From an uncultured Ruminococcus sp. (lineage in GTDB: Bacteria; Bacillota; Clostridia; Oscillospirales; CAG-272): DNA of 11,505 nucleotides. The notes beneath the pieces were generated by a model, which ran no database searches, had not been told where the DNA came from, and worked only from the letters and a program-made list of their open reading frames with translations. Below are positions 1 to 7,393 of the stretch, in pieces (the stretch's first letter is position 1; each line of letters opens with the position of its first letter). The translations under genes and the position numbers were made by a program. The stretch is from contig CADBTH010000197.1 of the NCBI GenBank assembly GCA_902797495.1, positions 1 to 11,505 on the forward strand. Reading direction: 5' to 3'.

Positions 1-96
1 ATCAAGGGAAATATCATCGATATCTGGGTACCGCCGGGATCTGAATTCGGCGTTCAGAACTGCAGAGTTTACGTGCTTCACGAAGGATGGGATTAA
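1..96 (+). CDS. 3' end of an unidentified gene (partial)
   Basis: An open frame enters from the left edge and runs 31 codons to TAA at 94-96. The visible C-terminus reads ...IDIWVPPGSEFGVQNC... and ends HEGWD. I do not recognise the family. The hydrophobic, aromatic, glycine-rich pattern looks like the closing beta strands of a globular domain. The TAA is immediately followed by the ATG of the serine hydrolase with no bases between them, and the hydrolase ribosome binding site lies inside this frame. The two genes are therefore very likely co-transcribed and translationally coupled. Function cannot be assigned from 31 residues. Confidence 0.7.
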   Translation: MKGNIIDIWVPPGSEFGVQNCRVYVLHEGWD

Positions 97-1239
97 ATGG
101 ACTTCAAGGACCTTGAAAAGTTTCAGGACTGGATGAGCGACGAGTGGAGGATCCCCGGGTCTTCTGCAATCGCCTATTATAAAGGAAAAGAAGTGTACCG
201 CCATTCGTCGGGCTACGCCGACGTCGAGAGCGGGAAGCGTATGCAGGGCGACGAGATGATGTTCATGTACAGCATCACGAAGACGATCACCTCGCTCTGC
301 GGGCTTCAGCTCCTCGAGCGCGGACTCTTCGACCTCAACGATCCGCTCGACTTCTATATGCCGGAGTTCTCCGATATGACCGTAAATCACAGGACGGAGG
401 ACGGCGTACGCCCCGCTAAGGCTGAAAACCGCATCAGGGTGCGCGACCTCTTCTGCATGACGTCCGGTTACGATTACGGCACAGAGAAGGACGCGATCAA
501 GGCGGCGAAGGACGAGAACGGAAACATTTCCACCGCGGATATGGCGAAGGCGCTCGCCGCGACGCCTCTCATCTTCGAGCCGGGCAAATACTGGTGCTAC
601 GGTATGAGTCACGATATATTAGCGGCATTTGTCGAAAAGATATCGGGCGAAAGGTTTGCCGACTACGTTAAGCGCCACGTATTCGAGCCGGTCGGCATGA
701 AGGATTCGTACTTTCATCTGCCTCAGAGCGAGATAGAACGCCGCATGGCGTCGAAATACAATTTCAACGATACGACCTGCAAGTATGAAAAGATACCGCT
801 GCACAACTACATGGTATTCGGCGACGAGTACGACAGCGGCGGCGCGGGTCTTCTGTCCACGGTCCCCGATCTCGCGCTCTACGCGAGAACTCTCGCCGCG
901 GGAGGCGTCTCGCCGCTCGGCGAGCGCATCATAACGAGGCGGAGCATAGATCTGTGGAGGCTGAACTGGCTGAACGACGAGCAGATGAGCACGTTCGACT
1001 GGGGACAGCTCGTGGGATACGGCTACGGTCTCGGAGTCAGGACTCACGTCGACCGCGTAAAGTCGGGAGGGCTCTCTCCTCTCGGAGAATTCGGCTGGAG
1101 CGGAGCCGCCGGAGCATATATCCTCGTCGACCCCGAAAACGACGTCGCGTTCTTCTACGCGCACCATATGCTCAACAATCAGGAGTACTTCACGACTCCG
1201 CGCCTCAGGAATCTGCTTTATGCGTGCCTGAGTAAATAA
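97..1239 (+). CDS. Serine hydrolase, class C beta-lactamase/EstB fold
   Basis: A 380-residue serine hydrolase of the Beta-lactamase (class C/penicillin-binding-like) family. The catalytic S59-x-x-K62 motif lies in MYSITKT, the second-motif tyrosine is Y168 in WCYGMS (the YG-S form usual in EstB-like members rather than YxN), and a third-motif equivalent WSGAAG lies at 334-339, followed by a DPENDV strand. The nucleophilic serine is expected to form an acyl-enzyme with an ester or amide substrate; the physiological substrate cannot be read from sequence. There is no signal peptide, so it should be cytoplasmic, unlike true class C beta-lactamases or PBPs. The start ATG directly abuts the upstream stop, with AAGGA at 83-87 as a plausible binding site. 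Resistance to beta-lactams should not be inferred. Confidence 0.88.
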   Translation: MDFKDLEKFQDWMSDEWRIPGSSAIAYYKGKEVYRHSSGYADVESGKRMQGDEMMFMYSITKTITSLCGLQLLERGLFDLNDPLDFYMPEFSDMTVNHRTEDGVRPAKAENRIRVRDLFCMTSGYDYGTEKDAIKAAKDENGNISTADMAKALAATPLIFEPGKYWCYGMSHDILAAFVEKISGERFADYVKRHVFEPVGMKDSYFHLPQSEIERRMASKYNFNDTTCKYEKIPLHNYMVFGDEYDSGGAGLLSTVPDLALYARTLAAGGVSPLGERIITRRSIDLWRLNWLNDEQMSTFDWGQLVGYGYGLGVRTHVDRVKSGGLSPLGEFGWSGAAGAYILVDPENDVAFFYAHHMLNNQEYFTTPRLRNLLYACLSK

Positions 1240-1289
1240 GCGTGAACCCCGGGGCGGACTTCGTTCGTCCTGAGGACCCCTGCAAAAAC

Positions 1290-1316
1290 ACCGCGGAGCT
1301 TGTGCTCCGCGGTTTT
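1290..1316. terminator. Bidirectional intrinsic terminator between convergent genes
   Basis: A perfect 10-bp GC-rich stem (1290-1299 with 1304-1313, loop TTGT) is followed by TTTTCTC on the plus strand and by a run of five T on the minus strand. It lies 50 bp past the hydrolase stop and only about 4 bp past the S1-protein stop, so it serves both converging genes. Confidence 0.85.
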
Positions 1317-1317
1317 C

Positions 1318-2265
1318 TCATTCGAATATTGTTTCGATTATTTTCGGGCATACTAAAGGAGAATATCGCCATTTGTCTAAATGTCGCACCTTCGTCGGGT
1401 CGATGAAGTATTCGATAGGCGACAAGTCGTCCGTCGGAGCGTAGGAATCGATGATGGAGAGTTTTATCTTCATCCGCTCCTTTATGATGTTCTTTATGTA
1501 GACCGCGCAGGCGTCGCCGACCTCGACCCCGTCGCGCCTCTCCGCGAGCCCCGCGAGATTCGGCGTGAGCTCGACGAAGATGCCGTAGTCCTCGATGCTT
1601 CTGACACTTCCCGCGACCGTACTGCCTATCGTGAACGCGGCGGCGTTTTCCTCCCACGTTCCGAGCAGCTCGCGCAGGCTCATGTAAATCCTGCCGCTCT
1701 CGCGGTCGATATTTTTTACAACCGTATAAATCTGTTGTCCTTTCTTCAGCCTCTTCGACGGATGGGATATCCTCGATACGGATATGCAGTCTATGCTCAG
1801 AAGAGAGACGACGCCGCATCCTACGTCGACGAACGCGCCGAAAGGATCGAGGTGAGTGACCGTCGCGTCGACGACGTCGCCGGGTGTGAGGGTCGACACG
1901 TATTCCTCGCGGCACTTCATCTGCGCCCGTTTCCTCGAGAGATACGCGACGGGACGCGCGCCGTCGGACGCGACGTCCGTCACGGTGAAGCAGACGGGGC
2001 GCCCGACTCTCGTGATGACGGCGATATCGCGCGGGGCCGATGAGCCGTCCCCTTCCAGAGCCGCCTCCGATTTCGGTATGACGCCTTTTATCCCTCCGAG
2101 GTCGAGCAAAAGGTCCATGCGCTCCTCGGAACAGCTCTGAGCTATCCCTTCGAGGATTCGTCCCTCGCGCATGGCGCGTTCGAGCGTTTTTACCGACGCG
2201 AAGTACTGATCGTTCTCAGGCGTACCTATCCGCCTTCCTTCCGGCAAATATGACGTATCCTTCAT
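1318..2265 (-). CDS. S1 RNA-binding domain protein (three S1 repeats)
   Basis: A 315-residue protein built of S1/OB-fold repeats: a degenerate one at about 35-112, a clear one at about 127-198 (GDVVDATVTHLDPFGAFVDV ... GRIYMSLREL) and a third at about 212-272 (GSTVAGSVRSIEDYGIFVEL). A short C-terminal tail follows with no recognised domain. It belongs with the Bacillota S1-like proteins often annotated as RpsA or YpfD. It is shorter than the six-repeat proteobacterial S1, so binding of single-stranded RNA or mRNA is expected but a role as a true ribosomal S1 is unproven. The start is fixed by GGAGGT six bases upstream of the ATG. The gene stands alone on the minus strand, convergent with the hydrolase and divergent from the YitT gene. 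Confidence 0.85.
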   Translation of the reverse strand: MKDTSYLPEGRRIGTPENDQYFASVKTLERAMREGRILEGIAQSCSEERMDLLLDLGGIKGVIPKSEAALEGDGSSAPRDIAVITRVGRPVCFTVTDVASDGARPVAYLSRKRAQMKCREEYVSTLTPGDVVDATVTHLDPFGAFVDVGCGVVSLLSIDCISVSRISHPSKRLKKGQQIYTVVKNIDRESGRIYMSLRELLGTWEENAAAFTIGSTVAGSVRSIEDYGIFVELTPNLAGLAERRDGVEVGDACAVYIKNIIKERMKIKLSIIDSYAPTDDLSPIEYFIDPTKVRHLDKWRYSPLVCPKIIETIFE

Positions 2266-2336
2266 TTTTTACCTCCGGTCCTTATAGTTGTCAATAAAGC
2301 TTATGAAAAAATACGTGAATATATGCGGTTTGACTA

Positions 2337-2365
2337 TTGATTATTTTTATTAATTGATTTATAAT
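2337..2365 (+). promoter_or_regulatory. Sigma-A promoter of the YitT-family gene
   Basis: TTGATT (2337-2342), a 17-bp spacer and a perfect TATAAT (2360-2365) lie in a very AT-rich divergent spacer, with a predicted start near 2372. An apparent minus-strand TTGACA (2289-2294) has no matching -10, so the promoter of the S1-protein gene is not resolved. Confidence 0.8.
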
Positions 2366-2411
2366 ATAAAGCGGCAGCAGACCTTTATTATTTTTTGACG
2401 AGGATCACCCG

Positions 2412-3428
2412 ATGAATACAAAGAAAGTTGCGAACTGGATATCCGGCGCGGTATCTTTTTTCGGCGGCGCGTTTCTTTTCGGCGTCTCCATGAATATGTT
2501 CCTCTCGCCCCCGAGGGCTCCGGAGGGTACGGTCGACGTCGTAATGGGCGGCGTCACCGGTATTGCGACTGTCATTAATTTTTTATATGATAAGCTCCCG
2601 ATAGGCGTACTCATCATCCTTCTGAACATACCGCTTCTCCTGATGAACATAAAGGTCAGCGGATTCAAATCGATGATAAAGACCGTCGCCGGTATCATCG
2701 CGACGTCCGTCGCCATAGACCTGACACCGTTTCTTCCCGCAGCTCTCGTCGACGAGCCTCTTCTGCGCGCGATCCTCGGCGGCGTGACCATGGGCGCCGG
2801 CGCGGGACTCCTTCTTACGAGGGGCTTTACGACGGGCGGTTCTGACCTCTCCGCCGTTCTGCTCAAGAAGCGTTTTAGAAGACTGTCCACGGGGCGTCTG
2901 ATCCTCATCATCGACGCTTTCGTCGTCATCGGCTCCGCCATTGTCATGGGCAAATTTGAGGGAGTCATCTATTCCTCCGTCTCCATTTTCGCTTACAGCG
3001 CGGCGATCGACGCGATCCTCGGCGGCTCGGAAAAGGCGAAGATGGCGATCGTCATCTCCTCGAAGCACGAAGAGATAGCGGAAGCGGTGAACGAACGTCT
3101 CGAGCGCGGAGTCACCTACCTCCACGGCAGCGGCTGGTACACTAAAGAGAACAAGGAAGTGCTGATGTGCGTCGTGAAGAGGAACGAGGAGTATATACTC
3201 AAACAGCTCGTCGAAAACGTCGACCGCGACGCTTTCATGATCCTGACCGACGCGACGGAAGTTCTCGGCATGGGCTTCAAGGAGATCGAGAGCAGGCCTG
3301 AAGACTCCGGCGACAAGGACGGCGCAAAAGAAAAGCGGCGTTTGAAGAGGGAAGCGCGCGACGTTAAAAAAGCCGCGAAGCGCGCGGCTCGTAAAGAGAA
3401 AAAAAGCCGAAAGAAGAATAAAAAATGA
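2412..3428 (+). CDS. YitT-family (DUF161/DUF2179) membrane protein
   Basis: A 338-residue protein with the YitT architecture. The N-terminal half holds about five hydrophobic membrane segments (roughly 10-32, 45-60, 64-82, 88-108, 164-204, with a glycine-rich GGVTMGAGAG loop near 123-132). A C-terminal soluble DUF2179 domain spans about 211-290, showing the family pattern RGVTYLHGSGWYT...VLMCVV...AFMILTDATEVLGMGF. Family members are integral membrane proteins of unknown transport or regulatory function; DUF2179 resembles PII-like folds. The start ATG is preceded by GAGGA at 2400-2404, seven bases away. The last ~38 residues (301-338) are an extra tail very rich in lysine and arginine, not part of the usual family core. 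The gene appears monocistronic. Confidence 0.88.
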   Translation: MNTKKVANWISGAVSFFGGAFLFGVSMNMFLSPPRAPEGTVDVVMGGVTGIATVINFLYDKLPIGVLIILLNIPLLLMNIKVSGFKSMIKTVAGIIATSVAIDLTPFLPAALVDEPLLRAILGGVTMGAGAGLLLTRGFTTGGSDLSAVLLKKRFRRLSTGRLILIIDAFVVIGSAIVMGKFEGVIYSSVSIFAYSAAIDAILGGSEKAKMAIVISSKHEEIAEAVNERLERGVTYLHGSGWYTKENKEVLMCVVKRNEEYILKQLVENVDRDAFMILTDATEVLGMGFKEIESRPEDSGDKDGAKEKRRLKREARDVKKAAKRAARKEKKSRKKNKK

Positions 3429-3433
3429 AGTGT

Positions 3434-3459
3434 GCGGCGCGGCAAATTGACCGCGCCGT
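3434..3459. other. Strong GC hairpin after the YitT-family gene
   Basis: A 9-bp stem (3434-3442 with 3451-3459, one G-U pair, 8-base loop) lies just past the stop at 3428. It is followed by CAAAATATAT rather than a T run, so it does not fit a canonical intrinsic terminator. It may be a weak terminator or a 3'-end stabiliser. Confidence 0.45.
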
Positions 3460-3479
3460 CAAAATATATCGCAAAGTAC

Positions 3480-3508
3480 TTTATTTGTTAATAAAAGTAT
3501 GATATAAT
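3480..3508 (+). promoter_or_regulatory. Extended -10 promoter of the CorC-type transporter
   Basis: A perfect TATAAT at 3503-3508 is preceded by TGA (an extended -10) and, 17 bp upstream, a poor -35 TTTATT (3480-3485). The predicted start is near 3515, giving a leader of about 87 nt before the transporter ATG at 3602. Confidence 0.7.
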
Positions 3509-3536
3509 AAATCAAATATTTTTTAAAAGGAGACAG

Positions 3537-3596
3537 ATGATGGACGACGTGCCATTACCCCGATCTAATGTAATTTGCCCGAGGAGGTACATCTGA
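3537..3596 (+). CDS. Putative 19-codon leader peptide upstream of the CorC-type gene
   Basis: This small ORF lies between the promoter and the transporter gene and has a consensus ribosome binding site, AAAAGGAG at 3525-3532, 4 and 7 bases from two consecutive ATGs. It encodes MMDDVPLPRSNVICPRRYI and ends at TGA 3594-3596, five bases before the transporter ATG. The transporter's own GAGGAGGT (3581-3588) lies inside this ORF, so ribosomes on the leader would cover or expose it. The acidic-then-proline start (DDVPLP) is like the mgtL leader peptide of Salmonella, where such residues destabilise ribosomes at low Mg2+. The coding call rests on the binding site and position alone; no conservation can be checked here. 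Confidence 0.45.
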   Translation: MMDDVPLPRSNVICPRRYI

Positions 3597-3601
3597 TTCT
3601 T

Positions 3602-4852
3602 ATGGACGTATTCATAATGATCCTGTGTATCCTTCTGTCCGCTTTCTTTTCCGCGGCGGAGACCGCCTTCAGTTCGGTCAACAAGATCAAACTGATGAGC
3701 CTATCCGAAAACGGCTCGAAGAGGGCGAAGAGCGTTCTCGATACGGTCGAACGCTACGACAGTTTTCTGACGACGGTACTGATAGGCAACAATATAGTCA
3801 ATATCCTGCTCGCGACAGTCGCGGCAGTCTTCTTCGTGAAGAAGAACCCCGATTACGGCACTACGATCTCGACGGTAGTCGTGACTCTCGTCGTGCTGAT
3901 ATTCGGCGAGATAACCCCGAAGACGCTCGCAAAAGGCGCGCCCGAAAAGTTCGCGATGGCGACGGTGCCCGCGGTCAGGGCGCTTCTCGTGATCTTCACT
4001 CCGATCAGCTTTATCTTCTCTCTCTGGGCGAAGCTCGTATCGAAGATCACCGGAAAGACGGAGGATTCTTCTATCACCGACGACGAGCTGATAACGATCG
4101 TCAACGAGGCGTACAACGAGGGCGGACTCGACGAGAACGAGAGCGAACTGATCAGAAACGCGATCGTATTCGACGACAGGCAGGCGGAGGATATCCTCAC
4201 GCCGCGAGTCGATATAGTCGCAGTTCCCGCGGACGCCGATATGAAGGACATTTCCGAGGCGTTTTCGGAGACCGGATATTCGAGACTTCCCGTATACGAA
4301 GGGTCTCTTGACAACATCGTCGGATTCATCCATCAGAAGGACTTTTACGAGGAGATACTCGAGGGCAAGAAGGATCTGAAGTACATAATCCAGAAGCCCG
4401 TCTTCGTCGCTCCGTCGATGAAGATCTCAAAACTTTTGAAGAAGCTTCAGCGCGAGCAGACTCACGTCGCGGTAGTCGTCGACGAGTACGGCGGGACCGC
4501 CGGCATCGTCACGATGGAGGATATTCTCGAAGAGCTCGTCGGCGAGATATGGGACGAGCACGACGAGGTGGTCGAGGACGTCTCAAAGATCGGAGACGGT
4601 GAATTCCTCGTTCAGGGAACTCTCGAACTCGAGGAGTTCTTCGAGGAGTTCGGTATAGACGACGAAGAGTCCGAAGCCGACACCGTCAGCGGATGGGTCA
4701 TGGAAAAGCTCGGAAAGATCCCCGATAAGGGCGAGAGCTTCGAGTTCGGCGGATACCGCATCACGATCTCACAGATCGTATCGCGCAGGATCACCGAGGT
4801 GAAGCTTGAAAAACTTGCGGACGAAGAAGAACCCGAAGAAGAAACGGAATAA
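3602..4852 (+). CDS. CNNM/CorC (HlyC) family CBS-domain transporter
   Basis: A 416-residue membrane protein of the hemolysin C/CorC-CNNM family, linked to Mg2+ (or Co2+/divalent) efflux and homeostasis. An N-terminal DUF21/CNNM domain (about 1-150) has four hydrophobic segments, the SAFFSAAETAFSS signature, IGNN at 61-64 and FGEITPK at 101-107. Then come a CBS pair (about 197-255, starting ILTPRVDIVAV, and 262-318, ending DEYGGTAGIVTMEDILEELV) and a CorC_HlyC C-terminal domain (about 330-405) with a short acidic tail. The start ATG at 3602 fits family N-termini. GAGGAGGT lies 13 bases upstream, rather far, and an upstream TTG at 3575 is unsupported because it precedes that site. The gene is monocistronic, behind its own promoter and leader ORF, and ends at a terminator. 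Confidence 0.92.
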   Translation: MDVFIMILCILLSAFFSAAETAFSSVNKIKLMSLSENGSKRAKSVLDTVERYDSFLTTVLIGNNIVNILLATVAAVFFVKKNPDYGTTISTVVVTLVVLIFGEITPKTLAKGAPEKFAMATVPAVRALLVIFTPISFIFSLWAKLVSKITGKTEDSSITDDELITIVNEAYNEGGLDENESELIRNAIVFDDRQAEDILTPRVDIVAVPADADMKDISEAFSETGYSRLPVYEGSLDNIVGFIHQKDFYEEILEGKKDLKYIIQKPVFVAPSMKISKLLKKLQREQTHVAVVVDEYGGTAGIVTMEDILEELVGEIWDEHDEVVEDVSKIGDGEFLVQGTLELEEFFEEFGIDDEESEADTVSGWVMEKLGKIPDKGESFEFGGYRITISQIVSRRITEVKLEKLADEEEPEEETE

Positions 4853-4859
4853 CAAAAAG

Positions 4860-4895
4860 AACGGCGTGTTCGGACGAACACGCCGTTATCTTTTT
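4860..4895. terminator. Bidirectional intrinsic terminator between corC-type gene and copA
   Basis: An 11-bp stem of AACGGCGTGTT and its complement around a CGGACG loop (stem 4860-4870 with 4877-4887) is flanked by ATCTTTTT on the plus side and TTCTTTTTG when read on the minus strand. It sits 8 bp after the plus-strand stop and 12 bp after the copA stop and should end both transcripts. Confidence 0.88.
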
Positions 4896-4899
4896 GAAG

Positions 4900-5100
4900 T
4901 TACAGTACCTTGTACCCCGCGCCCTCGACCGCCGAGGCGATCGCGTCGTCGGCGACTTCCTTTGTGAGCACGAGCTTTGCGTTCCCTTCAACGTGAGAGG
5001 GCGTTGCGCTCTCGACTCCGTCGATCGCCTCGAGAGCCGCTTTTACTCTCGCCTCGCAGTGCGGGCACATCATTCCTTCGATCTTTACCGTTTTTTCCAT
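4900..5100 (-). CDS. Possible separately translated CopZ-like chaperone inside copA
   Basis: The last 66 codons of copA, in the same frame, form a complete heavy-metal-associated domain starting MEKTVKIEGMMCPHCEARVK and ending GAGYKVL, the size and layout of a free CopZ copper chaperone. The in-frame ATG at 5098-5100 is preceded by TAAAGGAG, ending nine bases before it: a near-perfect complement to the 16S anti-Shine-Dalgarno at ideal spacing, better than the site of copA itself. Internal initiation would give a soluble chaperone carrying Cu(I) to CopA alongside the fused full-length pump. The sequence shows the signals; actual internal initiation is inference. The site also encodes linker residues V-K-E, so coincidence with a lysine/glutamate-rich linker is the main alternative. 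Confidence 0.5.
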   Translation of the reverse strand: MEKTVKIEGMMCPHCEARVKAALEAIDGVESATPSHVEGNAKLVLTKEVADDAIASAVEGAGYKVL

Positions 5101-7380
5101 CTGTTGTGTCTCCTTTACCGTTTCTGTTTTCTTCTTTTTCTTTATTGGTTTATCCTTTGAGGGATCGTGTACTTTAACGAGATTCAGTCTCAGCGCGTTC
5201 ATGCACACGCAAAAGCTCGAAAGGCTCATCGCCGCCGCCCCGTAAACCGGCTTCATCTCTACCCCGAAAACGCCCATCGCGAGGGGAATGCAGATCGCGT
5301 TGTAGATGAACGCCCAGAAGAGGTTTTCGTGGATGTTGCGGACTGTCCTCCGGCTGAGTCTTACCGCCGCCGAGACGTCCTTCAGCGAATTCTTCATCAC
5401 GACGACGTCCGCGGCGTCGATGGCGACGTCCGTTCCCGCGCCTATCGCGATACCGCAGTCGGACGAAGTGAGCGCGGGCGCGTCGTTTATCCCGTCGCCG
5501 ACCATCGCGCATCTGCCGTCCCGTTTCAGCTCAGAGATAACGTCGGCTTTTCCCGCGGGAAGAACTCCGGCGATCACCTCTTCGACTCCCGTCTCGCGCG
5601 CGATCTTTGCGGCGGTGCGCTCGTTGTCTCCGGTCAGCATGACGGTGCGGATACCCATGTTCTGAAGCTCGCCTATCGCCTGACGGGAGTCGTCCTTGAC
5701 GCCGTCCGCAAGCGCGGCGATACCTACGGTAGCCCCGTCCTTTGCGAAGAATACCGGAGTTTTGCCGTCCTCAGAGAACGAGTCTGCAAGCAGGCGCGCG
5801 TCCTCCGGTATCGGCGCGAAGGCCGATACGAACGCGGCGTTTCCGCCGACGACGAGAGCGCCGTCAGCCGTCCTTGCCGAAAGTCCGTTTCCGGGGACTG
5901 CTTTGAAGTCGGTCATCTCCCGGAGTTCTATTCCTTCCGCTTTCCCGACTATCGCCTTGGCGAGCGGATGCTCGCTGTAGGATTCGAGCGAGGCGGCGAG
6001 GCGCAGAAGCTCCTCCTCGCCGATGCCGTACGGAACGAGGTCTGTGACCGACGGACGTCCCTCCGTCACCGTGCCCGTCTTGTCGAGCGCGATCGACGTT
6101 ATCCTTCCGACCTCCTCGAGGGAGGCGGCGGTCTTGAAGAGTATCCCGTTTCTCGCTCCGACTCCGCTGCCGACCATTATGGCGACAGGAGTCGCAAGCC
6201 CGAGTGCGCACGGACAGCTTATGACGAGGACGGATATCGCTCTCGCTATGGAGTATGAAAAGCTCTTGCCGAGTATCATCCAAACCGCGAAAGTCACGGC
6301 GGCGATGCCGATAACAACCGGAACGAACACCGCCGACACGCGGTCGGCGATCCTCGCGATCGGCGCTTTCGTCGCCGCGGCGTCGGAGACCGTCTTTATT
6401 ATCTGAGCGAGGGTGGTGTCTTCGCCGACTCTCGTCGCGCGGCACTTCATGAATCCCGACGTGTTGATGGTCGCCGCGGACACCGCGTCGCCGGGCTCTT
6501 TTTCGACCGGTATGCTCTCGCCCGTCAGAGCGGACTCGTCCACCGCGCTCGCGCCTTCAACGACGACTCCGTCCACCGGTACGCTCTCTCCGGGGCGCAC
6601 GACGAAGAGGTCGTCCTTCATCACCTCTTCTATCCCGACCGTAACTTCTTTTCCGTCCCTCAGCACTACCGCGCTCTGAGGAGCTATCTTCATCAGGCTC
6701 TTCAGCGCGTCGGTCGTTCTTCCTTTGGAGTAGGATTCGAGCGTCTTACCGACCGTGATGAGGGTCGGTATCATCGCCGCGGACTCGAAGTACAGATCCA
6801 TTCCGAGCCGCTCGACCGTCGCCGCGTCGCCCTTGCCCTGCGCGTTTATCATTATGAAGAGAATCACGAGGGAATAGCCGAACGACGCCGCCGAGCCGAG
6901 GGATACGAGCGTGTCCATATTCGGCGCGCCGTGGAGCAGGGATTTTACTCCCGACGTGAAGAATTTTTTGTTGACGACCATCACCGCGATCGCGAGGAGC
7001 ATCTGGAACGTTCCCGAGAATACCGGATTGTCGAATACCGCGGGAGCGGGGAAGTTCCACATTGAGTGACCCATCGAGAAGTACATCAGAACGAGCAGGA
7101 TCGAGACGGAGAGCGCGAGCCTCTTCACGAGGCGCGGCGTTTCCGTGTCCTTCAGCGCGTCGTCGGGACGGCTCTCGCGCTTTCCCTTTACCGAGGCTCC
7201 GTATCCCGCCTTTACGACCGCGTCTATGACGGCGCGCTCGTCGGCGCTCCCTTCGACTCCCATTGAATTCGTCAGAAGGCTCACCGAGCACGACGTGACG
7301 CCGGGTACTGACGACACCGCTTTTTCGACCCTCGCGCTGCACGCGGCGCAGCTCATTCCCGTTATATCGTATTGTTTCAT
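4900..7380 (-). CDS. copA: Cu(I)-exporting P1B-type ATPase with C-terminal CopZ-like domain
   Basis: An 826-residue Cu(I) P-type ATPase that exports cytosolic Cu(I) using ATP. In order: N-terminal heavy-metal domain with GMSCAAC (Cys11, Cys14); membrane segments; TGES at 286-289; the metal site CPC at 389-391; phosphorylation motif DKTGT with Asp433; SEHP at 469-472; GDGIND at 628-633; YN at 693-694 and MSLSS at 718-722. CPC, YN and MxxSS together identify the Cu(I) subgroup. After the last membrane helix a lysine-rich linker (about 738-760) leads to a second heavy-metal domain, residues 761-826, with MCPHC (Cys772, Cys775). A C-terminal position is unusual, since such domains are normally N-terminal. 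The start lies 13 bp after the csoR stop, behind a weak AAGAGA, consistent with coupling in a csoR-copA operon. Confidence 0.96.
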   Translation of the reverse strand: MKQYDITGMSCAACSARVEKAVSSVPGVTSCSVSLLTNSMGVEGSADERAVIDAVVKAGYGASVKGKRESRPDDALKDTETPRLVKRLALSVSILLVLMYFSMGHSMWNFPAPAVFDNPVFSGTFQMLLAIAVMVVNKKFFTSGVKSLLHGAPNMDTLVSLGSAASFGYSLVILFIMINAQGKGDAATVERLGMDLYFESAAMIPTLITVGKTLESYSKGRTTDALKSLMKIAPQSAVVLRDGKEVTVGIEEVMKDDLFVVRPGESVPVDGVVVEGASAVDESALTGESIPVEKEPGDAVSAATINTSGFMKCRATRVGEDTTLAQIIKTVSDAAATKAPIARIADRVSAVFVPVVIGIAAVTFAVWMILGKSFSYSIARAISVLVISCPCALGLATPVAIMVGSGVGARNGILFKTAASLEEVGRITSIALDKTGTVTEGRPSVTDLVPYGIGEEELLRLAASLESYSEHPLAKAIVGKAEGIELREMTDFKAVPGNGLSARTADGALVVGGNAAFVSAFAPIPEDARLLADSFSEDGKTPVFFAKDGATVGIAALADGVKDDSRQAIGELQNMGIRTVMLTGDNERTAAKIARETGVEEVIAGVLPAGKADVISELKRDGRCAMVGDGINDAPALTSSDCGIAIGAGTDVAIDAADVVVMKNSLKDVSAAVRLSRRTVRNIHENLFWAFIYNAICIPLAMGVFGVEMKPVYGAAAMSLSSFCVCMNALRLNLVKVHDPSKDKPIKKKKKTETVKETQQMEKTVKIEGMMCPHCEARVKAALEAIDGVESATPSHVEGNAKLVLTKEVADDAIASAVEGAGYKVL

Positions 7381-7393
7381 TTTGATCTCTTTT

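Noticed and set aside
1251..1277. GGAC/GTCC/GGAC alternating short repeats after the hydrolase gene
   Set aside because: Only 4-bp stems are possible, and the strong terminator immediately downstream explains the region.
1205..1915. A 236-codon minus-strand frame over the S1-protein gene and the hydrolase 3' end
   Set aside because: It is arginine-rich, crosses a terminator and shadows the S1-domain protein in another frame.
2289..2294. Minus-strand TTGACA upstream of the S1-protein gene as a -35 box
   Set aside because: At 17 bp spacing the -10 would fall on the ribosome binding site (GGAGGT), with no TATAAT-like sequence there.
3575..3601. Upstream TTG start for the CorC-type transporter
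   Set aside because: It precedes the GAGGAGGT ribosome binding site and adds residues not seen at family N-termini.
5127..5150. A-rich linker of copA as a programmed frameshift site
   Set aside because: The zero frame continues through the chaperone domain, so no frameshift is needed, and no clear slippery heptamer with a downstream stimulator was seen.
5167..6258. A 363-codon open frame on the plus strand, opposite copA
   Set aside because: It is antisense to the well-supported copA, very rich in arginine, has no ribosome binding site and no recognisable motif. It reflects the biased codon use of copA.
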